A stretch of 64,000 nucleotides of DNA from Actinokineospora baliensis. GTDB lineage: Bacteria; Actinomycetota; Actinomycetes; Mycobacteriales; Pseudonocardiaceae. The position numbers and the translations under genes are program-made. Shown in pieces: positions 17,095 to 25,062 of this stretch (positions are counted from its first letter, which is position 1; each line of letters opens with the position of its first letter). The notes below the pieces were generated by a model, which was not told where the DNA came from, searched no databases, and was given only the letters and a program-made list of their open reading frames with translations. The DNA is taken from contig NZ_JAFBCK010000001.1 in NCBI RefSeq assembly GCF_016907695.1, positions 2,845,001 to 2,909,000 of the forward strand, written 5' to 3'.

Positions 17095-19221
17095 ATGCCC
17101 GAGGGTGACGGCACCCGTGCCGACAACGCCAGCACTGGCGACGCGGAGAACGTGGTCCAGGTGGGCACGGTGCGCGGTGGATTGCACATCCACCACCGCG
17201 GTGTGCCCGCCGTTCCCGTGCCCCGGCAACTCCCGCCCGCCCCGGCCGGTTTCACCAATCGCGAGCCTGCCCTGCGCGCGCTCGACGAACACTCGTCACC
17301 CGCCGCGGGGCCCGCGGGCGCTGCGGTGATCGTCGGCGGTCCGGGTATGGGGAAGACCGCGCTGGCGCTGTTCTGGGCGCACGCGGCACGTGGCCGGTTC
17401 CCCGATGGCGATCTCTATATAGACATGCGCGGCTACGGCCCGGAATCACCGTTGTCCGACGACCAGGCGTTGGACGTGTTCTTACGGGCGCTGGGCGCTG
17501 CACCCGAGGTGGTGCCGCGTTCGGTCGACGAGAAAGCGGCCCTGTACCGCACGATGGTCGCCGACCGGCGCCTGCTGATCGTGATCGACAACGTCGTCTC
17601 CGCGCGGCAGATCCGCCGGTTGTTGCCCGCGACCGCGGGATGTCTCGCCGTCCTGACCAGCCGCACCAGCGTGTCGGGCCTCGTGGCCAGGGAAGGGGCG
17701 AGACTTGTGACCGTCGACGTGCTCTCACCGGACGACTCGGTCCGGCTGCTCGCCGAGATCATCGGCGACCGGCGGGTCGCGGCGGACACCCGGGCCGCCC
17801 ACAGCATCGCGAACTCGTGCGGGCACCTCCCGATCGCGTTGCGCATCGTCGCCGAACGAGCGGCCAACCGCCCGCACCTGCGCCTGGCCGAGCTGGCGAC
17901 CCAACTGCTCGGCGAGCACGACCGGTTGGACGCGCTCGCCCTGGCCGAGGACGAGTTGGCCGATGTCCGGGCGGTGTTCTCCTGGTCCTACCACTCCTTG
18001 TCCGAACCGAAGCAGGCGATCTTCCGGCTGATCGGGACGCACCCGGGCATCGAGTACTCCACCGCATCGATCGCGGCGCTCGTCGACGTCGAACCCGACC
18101 TGCTGGTGGCGCAGTTGCACGAACTGGCCGCCGCGCACCTCTTGCACGAGGTCGCGCCGGGCCGCTTCCAGTTGCACGACCTCATCCGCGTGTACGCACG
18201 CGAACGGTGTGAACGCACAAACTCGCAGCGCGGCCGGACCGAGGCGGTGCGCCGGGTCCTCGGCTGGTACCTCTGGGCGGCGGACGCGGGTCGCGCCACG
18301 ATCTTGCCCCACTCGAACACCGTGCCGATGCCGCCCGCGCCAGCCACCCCGGTGCCGGAGTTCGCCACACCCGCCGCGGCGCGGGCCTGGTTCGAGCGCG
18401 AGCGGTTCACCCTCCTGGCGGCAATCGAACTGGCGACCGACCTGGGCCACTACGACCTCGCGTGGAAACTGCCGGTCGTCCTCGACGGGCTCTTCGAACT
18501 CAGCGCCTACTGGAACGACTGGCGGGAGATCCACGAAACCGGGTTGGCCGCCGCGCGGGCACTGCTCGATCCGCTGGGGATGTCGGCCAACCTGCTCGGC
18601 CTGGGCGACTACCACTGGCGGTTCGGCGAGTTCGAGGCCGCGGCTGCGGTGTACACGGAGTGTGCGGCGCTCGCACGCCAGATCGGGCACTCGTGGCTGA
18701 TCGGGTTTTCAACGCGAGGCCTCGGCCTGGCCATGGAGGGCGTCGACGACCTCGATGCCGCCATGGGGTACTACCGCGAGGCGCTCTCGGTCTTCGACAC
18801 CGCTGGCCTGCCCCGCGGGTCGGGGATGGCGTTGCTGAGCATCGGCAAGGTGCACTACCGGCTCGGGGCCCTGCCCGAAGCGGTTGACCACTGCGAACGC
18901 GCGGTCGCGGTCTTCGCCGGTATCGACGACCAGTGGAGCCAGGCATGGGGCACGCTGCAGTTGATCCAGGTCCAGCGCGATCTCGGGCACCTCGACGACG
19001 CCATTGCCCGCGGGGCGATAGCGGTCGACATCTTCAGTGAGTTCGCTGACCACCGGAGCGAGGCGGCTGTTCTGGTCGAGCTCGGCGAGGTGCACACGCG
19101 GCGCGGGGATCCGGCGAGCGCCGCGGTGGCCTGGCACCGGGCAGGGGACTTGTACGACTTGCTCGGTGACCCCGCCGCGGCCGCGGTGCGGCAGAGGATC
19201 GGGGGAGCGGGTGGACCGTGA
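17095..19221 (+). CDS. STAND/NB-ARC-TPR ATPase (NLR-like) with N-terminal amyloid-like motif
   Basis: 708 residues. Walker A GGPGMGKT at 81-88, Walker B LLIVIDN at 160-166, sensor-like TSRTSVSG at 188-195, GxP-type CGHLPIALR at 242-250, then a winged-helix region ending LHDLIRVYARE, the counterpart of the NLR MHD box. From about 430 to the C-terminus are TPR-like helical repeats (YYREALSVFDTAG, DHCERAVAVF). The first 36 residues are disordered except for NVVQVGTVRGGLHIHH (19-34), a Q-hydrophobic-G motif like the amyloid signalling sequences (BASS/RHIM-like) described in bacterial NLRs. Such proteins oligomerise on ligand binding and seed an effector; none with a matching motif is visible nearby. 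Codon 130 is a rare TTA. The last 11 nt overlap the GNAT gene. Confidence 0.9.
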   Translation: MPEGDGTRADNASTGDAENVVQVGTVRGGLHIHHRGVPAVPVPRQLPPAPAGFTNREPALRALDEHSSPAAGPAGAAVIVGGPGMGKTALALFWAHAARGRFPDGDLYIDMRGYGPESPLSDDQALDVFLRALGAAPEVVPRSVDEKAALYRTMVADRRLLIVIDNVVSARQIRRLLPATAGCLAVLTSRTSVSGLVAREGARLVTVDVLSPDDSVRLLAEIIGDRRVAADTRAAHSIANSCGHLPIALRIVAERAANRPHLRLAELATQLLGEHDRLDALALAEDELADVRAVFSWSYHSLSEPKQAIFRLIGTHPGIEYSTASIAALVDVEPDLLVAQLHELAAAHLLHEVAPGRFQLHDLIRVYARERCERTNSQRGRTEAVRRVLGWYLWAADAGRATILPHSNTVPMPPAPATPVPEFATPAAARAWFERERFTLLAAIELATDLGHYDLAWKLPVVLDGLFELSAYWNDWREIHETGLAAARALLDPLGMSANLLGLGDYHWRFGEFEAAAAVYTECAALARQIGHSWLIGFSTRGLGLAMEGVDDLDAAMGYYREALSVFDTAGLPRGSGMALLSIGKVHYRLGALPEAVDHCERAVAVFAGIDDQWSQAWGTLQLIQVQRDLGHLDDAIARGAIAVDIFSEFADHRSEAAVLVELGEVHTRRGDPASAAVAWHRAGDLYDLLGDPAAAAVRQRIGGAGGP

Positions 19222-19768
19222 CGGCGTGGCGATCGAGGTCGGTGGTGCCTGCCTCGCCGAGCAACACCACAGCGACCTCCGTTCCCTCTACGACCGGGTC
19301 TTCTCCGCCCCGCCGTTCGTCTGGTCGGACGACGGTCCGGCTGGGCACGACGCCTCGCTCACCGAACTCCGGACCGACCCGACGTTCGGGATCGCGGTAG
19401 CCCGACGGGGCGGCGAGGTGATCGGTTTCGCGTACGGTCACCGCCTTCCGGTCGACCACAAGTGGTGGGCGGACTTCCCCGACCCGTTGCCCAGCGACGT
19501 CACCGCCGAATGGCCAGGCAGGACCTTCGCGTTGGACGACTTCGCGGTGGCGCCCGGCGAACGGGGGCGTGGAATCGGTCTCGCGGTGCTGTCCGCGCTG
19601 CTCGACACGAGGGAGGAACACCGCGCGGTGCTGTCGGTCCAGCCGACCGCGGTGCGGGCCCACGAGTTCTACCGGCGGACGGGCTGGAACTGCCTGGGGC
19701 TGAAGGGCCCCGTGCCGGGTGCCACACCGCCGTCTTGGTTGATCTTCGTCCGGGACTTGGGCGGCTGA
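19211..19768 (+). CDS. GNAT-family N-acetyltransferase
   Basis: 185 residues, single GNAT domain. The acetyl-CoA-binding motif A is FALDDFAVAPGERGRGIGLAVLSALL (the R-G-R-G-I-G loop), followed by HEFYRRTGW. GTG 19211 overlaps the end of the STAND gene by 11 nt and has GGGGGAG just upstream, so the two are probably coexpressed. The substrate is unknown. Proximity to an NLR-like gene makes a role in that module possible but unproven. Confidence 0.88.
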   Translation: MDRDGVAIEVGGACLAEQHHSDLRSLYDRVFSAPPFVWSDDGPAGHDASLTELRTDPTFGIAVARRGGEVIGFAYGHRLPVDHKWWADFPDPLPSDVTAEWPGRTFALDDFAVAPGERGRGIGLAVLSALLDTREEHRAVLSVQPTAVRAHEFYRRTGWNCLGLKGPVPGATPPSWLIFVRDLGG

Positions 19769-19844
19769 GCCGCCGGGCCAAGCGTCATCCACTGGTCAAC
19801 TCGGGTTGGTCCGGGCGCTGTGGTGGGCGATTACAAACCGGCTC

Positions 19845-21377
19845 ATGACCGAACTGAACCGCAGGACCCTGTTGCGCGCCGGTGGTATCGGCGCGGGCGC
19901 CCTCGCCGCCGGGGTGGCGCTGCCCGGTGTCGCCTTCGCGACCCCCAAGGCGCGGCCGGTGCTCACCCACGGCGTCCAGACCGGCGATGTCACCAGTGAT
20001 GGCGCGCTGCTGTGGGCCCGGGCGGACCGGGCGTCGCGGATGGTGGTCGAGGTCTCCAGGGACCCGTCCTTCCGCCACGCCCGCTGCCTGCGTGGGCCCG
20101 TCCTCACCCCCACCACCGACGGTACCGGCAAGCTCCGGCTCACCGGGCTGCCCGCGGGCCAGGAGATCCACTACCGGGTGCACGCCGAGGACCTCGACGG
20201 CCGTACCAGCAGTGCGCCGCTGGTCGGGTCCTTCCGCACCGCGCCGCTGGGGCGGGAGGACGTCCGCTTCACCTGGTCCGGGGACGTCGCCGGGCAGGGG
20301 TGGGGGATCAACCCGGACATCGGGGGCATGACCGCCTACGCCGCGATGCTGGCCCGCCGACCCGACTTCTTCATCCACAGCGGTGACACCGTCTACGCCG
20401 ACGGGCCGCTCAAGGAGACGGTGGCGCTGCCCGACGGTCGGGTGTGGCGCAACATCGTGACGCCGGAGAAGCTGAAGGTGGCGGAGACGCTCGCCGAGTA
20501 CCGCGGGCAGTTCGCCTACAATCTGCTCGACGAGAATGTGCGTGCGTTCGCGGCGCGGGTGCCCAGCATCGTTCAATGGGATGACCATGAAGTTACGAAC
20601 AACTGGTACCCCGGCGAGATCCTCGACCTGCCGCAGTACACAGAAAAGCGCGTAGACGTTCTCGCGGCCCGCGCGACCCAGGCGTTCCACGAGTGGCAGC
20701 CGGTCGACCGTCGGCGCGCCGAGGACGGTCGCCTGTACCGCAGCTTCTCTTACGGTAAGCACGTCGAGATCTTCGTGCTCGACATGCGCACCTACAAGGA
20801 CGCCAACACTGCCGACAAGAACGGCCAGGGCCAGATCCTGGGCGCTCGCCAGGCCCGCTGGCTCGTCGACGGCCTCGCCCGCAGCCGCGCCACCTGGAAG
20901 ATCGTGGCCGCCGACCTCCCCATCGGCCTGATCGTCCCCGACGGCAAAGACATCGAAGGCGTCGCCAACGGTCTACCCGGTGCCCCCGCGGGCCGCGAGT
21001 TCGAACTGGCCTGGGTCCTGCGCACCCTCGCCCGCCGCCACGTCCGCAACATCGTCTGGCTGACCGCGGACGTGCACTACACCGCCGCGCACCACTACTC
21101 ACCCGACCGAGCCGCAGTGGCCGACTTCGACCCGTTCTGGGAGTTCGTCTCCGGCCCTCTGCACGCGGGGGCGTTCGGCCCGAACACGCTCGACCCGACC
21201 TTCGGCCCCGAGGCTGCTTTTGTGCACGCCCCGCCGGTCGCGAACACCTCGCCCCTGGAGGGCTTCCAGCACTTCGGAGAGGTCCAAGTAGACGGCCGCA
21301 CCGGCGACCTCACCGTCTACCTCCGCGACGGCAAGGGCACCTCGCTCTGGTCGAAGACGCTGAGGCCCAGCCGCTAG
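19845..21377 (+). CDS. phoD: PhoD-family alkaline phosphatase/phosphodiesterase, Tat-exported
   Basis: About 510 residues. The twin-arginine signal NRRTLLRAGGIGAGAL (5-20) with Ala-rich h-region and AFA cleavage near 33 predicts folded export. An N-terminal PhoD Ig-like domain (about 40-130) precedes the metallophosphatase core, with HSGDTVYADGP, WDDHEVTNNWYPG, FVLDMRTYKD and WLTADVHYTAAHHYSP supplying metal ligands. It likely releases phosphate from phosphodiesters or phospholipid head groups outside the cell. ATG 19845 places the RR at the right distance; an upstream GTG frame does not. The stop shares CTAG with the convergent secreted-protein gene. Confidence 0.92.
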   Translation: MTELNRRTLLRAGGIGAGALAAGVALPGVAFATPKARPVLTHGVQTGDVTSDGALLWARADRASRMVVEVSRDPSFRHARCLRGPVLTPTTDGTGKLRLTGLPAGQEIHYRVHAEDLDGRTSSAPLVGSFRTAPLGREDVRFTWSGDVAGQGWGINPDIGGMTAYAAMLARRPDFFIHSGDTVYADGPLKETVALPDGRVWRNIVTPEKLKVAETLAEYRGQFAYNLLDENVRAFAARVPSIVQWDDHEVTNNWYPGEILDLPQYTEKRVDVLAARATQAFHEWQPVDRRRAEDGRLYRSFSYGKHVEIFVLDMRTYKDANTADKNGQGQILGARQARWLVDGLARSRATWKIVAADLPIGLIVPDGKDIEGVANGLPGAPAGREFELAWVLRTLARRHVRNIVWLTADVHYTAAHHYSPDRAAVADFDPFWEFVSGPLHAGAFGPNTLDPTFGPEAAFVHAPPVANTSPLEGFQHFGEVQVDGRTGDLTVYLRDGKGTSLWSKTLRPSR

Positions 21378-21847
21378 TACACAGTGGACACGTTGTTGGC
21401 GAAGAGGTACCAGGTCGCGTAGGCGGCACCGGAGTGGATCGCTGCGGCTGCGGTGGGGGTGTAGGGGCCTCCAGCGCGGATGCGGAGTTCCATTCCGGTT
21501 GTCGCGCGTTCGAAGGAGAAGACGGTGGTTCTGCCTGCGCCTTCGGTGTGGCCGGGGAGTGATAGGAAGGTCCACGAGTTGTCTGTCCTGTCTATCACCT
21601 GCACGGGGTTAGACAGTCCAGGGAACGCATAGAGGTCACACCTTCCCCCTATAGGCGGCAGCTCCACACAGTTCGAGTCGAACGGGAAGAACAGTGCGAA
21701 GTTGTGAGCCACGCTCTCAGTCAACGCCTCCACGCTGAGGTCTGTCTCCAAGGCCAGTGGGTACCGGTAGGCGTAAGAGAGGCCGGCGGCGGCTGGGAGG
21801 GCGGTAGCGGACAGCATCACCGCTGATAGGGCCAGCGACTTGAACAT
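21374..21847 (-). CDS. Hypothetical secreted protein
   Basis: 157 residues from ATG 21847. A classical signal peptide MFKSLALSAVMLSATALPAAA is followed by about 135 residues with two cysteines (NCVELPPIGGRC) that could form a disulfide, and no motif I recognise. Convergent with phoD, sharing the four bases CTAG at the stops. It uses AT-richer codons than phoD. Confidence 0.7.
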   Translation of the reverse strand: MFKSLALSAVMLSATALPAAAGLSYAYRYPLALETDLSVEALTESVAHNFALFFPFDSNCVELPPIGGRCDLYAFPGLSNPVQVIDRTDNSWTFLSLPGHTEGAGRTTVFSFERATTGMELRIRAGGPYTPTAAAAIHSGAAYATWYLFANNVSTVY

Positions 21848-21904
21848 GAGGCCAACGGTGGTCAGCCAAGAGGGAGCCGGACAAACGCTGCCACCGCACC
21901 GGGT

Positions 21905-21927
21905 TACCCTGCTCACACGCTCGTGTG
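21905..21927 (+). promoter_or_regulatory. Probable ndk promoter with inverted repeat
   Basis: TACCCT (21905-21910) fits the -10 seen at many genes here, and CACACG-ct-CGTGTG (21914-21927) lies over the expected transcription start, about 45 nt before the ndk GTG. Candidate operator; no binder is known. Confidence 0.35.
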
Positions 21928-21969
21928 GTCTACACGACGCCAGAACCGTGAAATGGAGTACCGAGAACC

Positions 21970-22380
21970 GTGAGTGAGCGCACCCTGGTCCTGGTCAAGC
22001 CCGACGGTGTCAGCCGGGGCCTGGTCGGGGAGGTCATCTCCCGCATCGAGCACAAGGGGCTGTCGCTGGCCGCGCTCGAGCTGCGCACCGTCGAGCGCGA
22101 GGTCGCCGAGCAGCACTACGCCGAGCACGCCGAGAAGGGCTTCTTCGGCGACCTGCTCGACTTCATCACCGGTGGTCCGCTCGTCGCGCTCGTGGTCGAG
22201 GGCCCGCGGGCCATCTCCGCGTTCCGCCAGCTCGCGGGCGGGACCGACCCGGTCGACAAGGCCACCCCGGGCACCATCCGCGGTGACTTCGGCCTGGAGG
22301 TCCAGTTCAACCTGGTGCACGGCTCCGACTCGGCCGACTCCGCCGAGCGCGAGATCAAGATCTGGTTCCCGAACCTCTGA
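21970..22380 (+). CDS. ndk: Nucleoside diphosphate kinase
   Basis: Transfers the gamma-phosphate of ATP to nucleoside diphosphates through a phosphohistidine. 136 residues, the normal length. [10 protein letters not shown] at the N-terminus, [19 protein letters not shown], then [16 protein letters not shown] containing the catalytic His. GTG 21970 is preceded by GGAG about 11 nt upstream. The position between DUF4233 and rne matches mycobacteria, although large insertions separate it from both here. Confidence 0.98.
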   Translation: MSERTLVLVKPDGVSRGLVGEVISRIEHKGLSLAALELRTVEREVAEQHYAEHAEKGFFGDLLDFITGGPLVALVVEGPRAISAFRQLAGGTDPVDKATPGTIRGDFGLEVQFNLVHGSDSADSAEREIKIWFPNL

Positions 22381-22386
22381 GGACCC

Positions 22387-22419
22387 CGCGCCGCCCGGCC
22401 GCAACCGCCGGGCGGCGCG
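22387..22419 (+). terminator. Hairpin terminator after ndk
   Basis: Perfect 13-bp stem CGCGCCGCCCGGC / GCCGGGCGGCGCG with a 7-nt loop, 7 nt after the ndk stop. It separates ndk from the ABC exporter. Confidence 0.75.
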
Positions 22420-22463
22420 AAACTCCGTCGGGAATTGTCGGTGCCTGCGGCTAGGGTGCCCGC

Positions 22464-23387
22464 GTGGCAGATGGGGCACTGGTCAGAGCACGAGGCCTGA
22501 CGAAGACGTTCGGCGACTTCGAGGCCGTGCGCGGGATCGACCTCGACGTTCGGCCTGGGGAGGCGTTCGGGTTCCTCGGGCCCAACGGCGCGGGCAAGTC
22601 GTCGACTATGCGGATGGTGTCCTGCGTGTCGCCGCGCACCGGCGGTGAGCTGTCCGTGCTCGGCATGGACCCCAGCAGCCAGGGCCCGGCCATCCGCGCC
22701 CGGCTCGGTGTGGTCCCGCAGCAGGACAACCTCGACAACGAGCTGACCGTGCGGCAGAACCTGCACGTCTACGGCCGCTACTTCGGACTGTCCAAAGCCC
22801 ACGTCCGGGCCAAGGCGGTCGAGCTGCTGGAGTTCGCCCAGCTCGCCGACCGGGGTGACGACGACGTCGAGCCGCTGTCCGGGGGCATGAAGCGCAGGCT
22901 CACCATCGCCCGCTCGCTGATCAACGACCCCCAGCTCCTGCTGCTCGACGAGCCGACCACCGGCCTGGACCCGCAGGCCCGCCACCTGCTCTGGGACCGG
23001 CTGTTCCGGCTCCGCCAGGAGGGCGTCACCCTCATCATCACCACGCACTACATGGACGAGGCCGAGCAGCTGTGCGACCGGCTGGTCGTCATGGACGGCG
23101 GCAAGATCGTCGCCGAGGGCAGCCCGACCGAGCTGATCGCGAAGTACTGCAGCCGCGAGGTCCTCGAGCTGCGGTTCACCACCGACAAGCCCGACGCGGC
23201 GGCCATCGACGGGCTCGCCGACCGGGTCGAGGTCCTGCCCGACCGCCTGCTGCTCTACACGACCGACGGCGAGGCGTCCCTGGCCGCCGCCCACCAGCGC
23301 GGCCTGACACCCGCCTCCAGCCTGGTCCGCCGCGGCACCCTCGAAGACGTCTTCCTGCGCCTCACCGGCCGGACGTTGGTGGACTGA
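22464..23387 (+). CDS. ABC exporter ATP-binding protein (DrrA/NodI-like)
   Basis: 307 residues. Walker A GPNGAGKSS at 39-47, Q-loop VVPQQDNLD, signature LSGGMKRR, Walker B LLLLDEPTTGLD, H-loop TTHYMDEAEQ, and a C-terminal DrrA-type extension ending LRRGTLEDVFLRLTG-like (RRGTLEDVFLRL). It powers the two permeases that follow. TAGGGT (22452-22457) lies 6 nt before GTG 22464, so the operon mRNA is probably leaderless. The stop overlaps the next start (TGATG). Confidence 0.95.
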   Translation: MADGALVRARGLTKTFGDFEAVRGIDLDVRPGEAFGFLGPNGAGKSSTMRMVSCVSPRTGGELSVLGMDPSSQGPAIRARLGVVPQQDNLDNELTVRQNLHVYGRYFGLSKAHVRAKAVELLEFAQLADRGDDDVEPLSGGMKRRLTIARSLINDPQLLLLDEPTTGLDPQARHLLWDRLFRLRQEGVTLIITTHYMDEAEQLCDRLVVMDGGKIVAEGSPTELIAKYCSREVLELRFTTDKPDAAAIDGLADRVEVLPDRLLLYTTDGEASLAAAHQRGLTPASSLVRRGTLEDVFLRLTGRTLVD

Positions 23388-24190
23388 TGACCACCGCCAC
23401 CCGCGCGCACGTCCCGGCCACCCCGACCGCCGTCTGGCTGGTCGTCGAGGGCCTGTGGGCCTGGTACCGCCGCAACTGGCGGTCCTCGGCGGTGTCCAGC
23501 GTCATCGAGCCGGTGCTGTTCCTGCTGGCCCTCGGCCTCGGCTTCGGCTCCCAGATCCAGCCCAGCGCGGCCACCGGCGGCCTGCCCTACGTCCAGTACC
23601 TGGCGCCCGCGCTGGTCGTGGCCTCCGCGCTGCAGACAGCGGCCTTCGAATCGACGTACCCGGTGCTCGCCGCCTTCAAGTGGAAGGGCACGTTCCTCGG
23701 CGTCGCGTCCACCCCGATCACCTCCACCCAGCTCGCCCTCGGCCAGTTGCTCTGGATCTTCCTGCGGCTGTCGGTCTCCTCGGTGGCCTTCCTGGTCATC
23801 GCGGCCCTGCTCGGCGCCGTGACCAGCTTGGGCGTCATCGGGTCGCTGTTCGCCGCCCTGCTCGCCGCCATGGCCTTCGCCGCGCCCGTGGTCGCGTACT
23901 CGGCGACCCTGCAGTCCGAGGGACAGCAGTTCAGCGCCATCTTCCGGTTCATCGTGGTCCCGATGACGGTGTTCGCGGGCACCTTCTTCCCGGTCGACCA
24001 GCTGCCCGCCTGGGTGCGCCCGATCGTGTGGCTGACCCCGCTCTGGCACGGCACCGAGCTCTCCAGAGCCTCCGCCTTCGGCACAGGTGAGTTCTTCCCC
24101 GTGCTGGGCCACCTGGCCTTCCTGGTCGCCCTGGTCGTCATAGGTGGGCACTTCGTCGTGCGCAACTTCGCCCGCAGGCTGGAGGTCTAG
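23387..24190 (+). CDS. ABC-2 permease, first subunit
   Basis: 267 residues with six predicted membrane helices in the ABC-2/NodJ arrangement, including the conserved stretch FFPVDQLPAWVRPIVWLTPL before the last helix. It overlaps the ATPase stop by one base and is followed directly by a second permease, so the exporter is probably a heterodimer. Substrate (drug, lipid or polysaccharide precursor) cannot be told from sequence. Confidence 0.92.
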   Translation: MTTATRAHVPATPTAVWLVVEGLWAWYRRNWRSSAVSSVIEPVLFLLALGLGFGSQIQPSAATGGLPYVQYLAPALVVASALQTAAFESTYPVLAAFKWKGTFLGVASTPITSTQLALGQLLWIFLRLSVSSVAFLVIAALLGAVTSLGVIGSLFAALLAAMAFAAPVVAYSATLQSEGQQFSAIFRFIVVPMTVFAGTFFPVDQLPAWVRPIVWLTPLWHGTELSRASAFGTGEFFPVLGHLAFLVALVVIGGHFVVRNFARRLEV

Positions 24191-25027
24191 GTGACCACGA
24201 CGGCGTCAGCACCGAACACCACGCGCACCGGCCTGCTGCTGCGCGTCCTGCCCGTCGGCATGTACGCGGGCCGCTCCCGGGCCCTCGTGGAGCGGTCGCT
24301 GCTGGTCAACCGGCGCGCCTGGCTGCAGGTCGTGTCCGGGTTCTTCGAGCCGCTGTTCTTCCTGTTCGGGCTCGGCTTCGGCTTCGGGAAGCTGATCGGC
24401 GACGTCGTCGGCCCCGGCGGCGAGACGATCAGCTACGTCGCCTACGTCGCGCCCGCCCTGCTCGCCGCCTCAGCCATGAACGGCGCCGTCTACGACGCCA
24501 CCTTCAACCTGTTCTTCAAGCTCAAGTACGCCAAGCTCTACGACGCCGTGCTGACCACCCCGCTCGGCCCGCTCGACGTCGCGATCGGCGAGATCACCTG
24601 GGCGCTGATCCGCGGCGCGCTCTACGGCACCGGCTTCCTCACCGTCATGCTCGGCATGGGCCTGCTGACCTCCCCGTGGGCCGTGCTCGCCTTACCCGCG
24701 GCCGTCCTCATCGCGTTCGCCTTCGGTGCGCTGGGGATGGCCTGCACCACCTTCATGCGGTCGTGGCACGACTTCGACCTGGTGCAGCTCGCGCTGGTCC
24801 CGATGTTCCTGTTCTCGACGACCTTCTACCCGATCACGGTGTACCCCGAGGGTGTCCAGTTCGCGGTCAAGTGCTTCCCGCTCTACCACGCGATCGAGGT
24901 CATGCGGGCGCTGTGCACCGGGTTCGTCGACTTCTCCCTGGTCGGCCACCTCGCCTACTTCGCGGTGATGGCGGTCGTCGGGGTCGTCGTCGCGTCCCGG
25001 CGGCTCGGCAAGCTGCTGCTCGCCTGA
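24191..25027 (+). CDS. ABC-2 permease, second subunit
   Basis: 278 residues, six predicted helices, homologous in layout to the preceding permease (FLFGLGFGFGKL, then FYPITVYPEGVQFAVKCFPLYH). GTG 24191 abuts the previous TAG. Leucine codon 168 is TTA, rare in this genome and in streptomycetes a target of bldA-type control. Confidence 0.92.
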   Translation: MTTTASAPNTTRTGLLLRVLPVGMYAGRSRALVERSLLVNRRAWLQVVSGFFEPLFFLFGLGFGFGKLIGDVVGPGGETISYVAYVAPALLAASAMNGAVYDATFNLFFKLKYAKLYDAVLTTPLGPLDVAIGEITWALIRGALYGTGFLTVMLGMGLLTSPWAVLALPAAVLIAFAFGALGMACTTFMRSWHDFDLVQLALVPMFLFSTTFYPITVYPEGVQFAVKCFPLYHAIEVMRALCTGFVDFSLVGHLAYFAVMAVVGVVVASRRLGKLLLA

Positions 25028-25062
25028 AGGTCGCTGGGCCGAGAGGGTTACCCTGGTTCGCT

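Noticed and set aside
16252..17292. 346-codon minus-strand frame opposite DUF6879
   Set aside because: Shadow ORF; DUF6879 motifs on the plus strand and spacing with neighbours support that strand.
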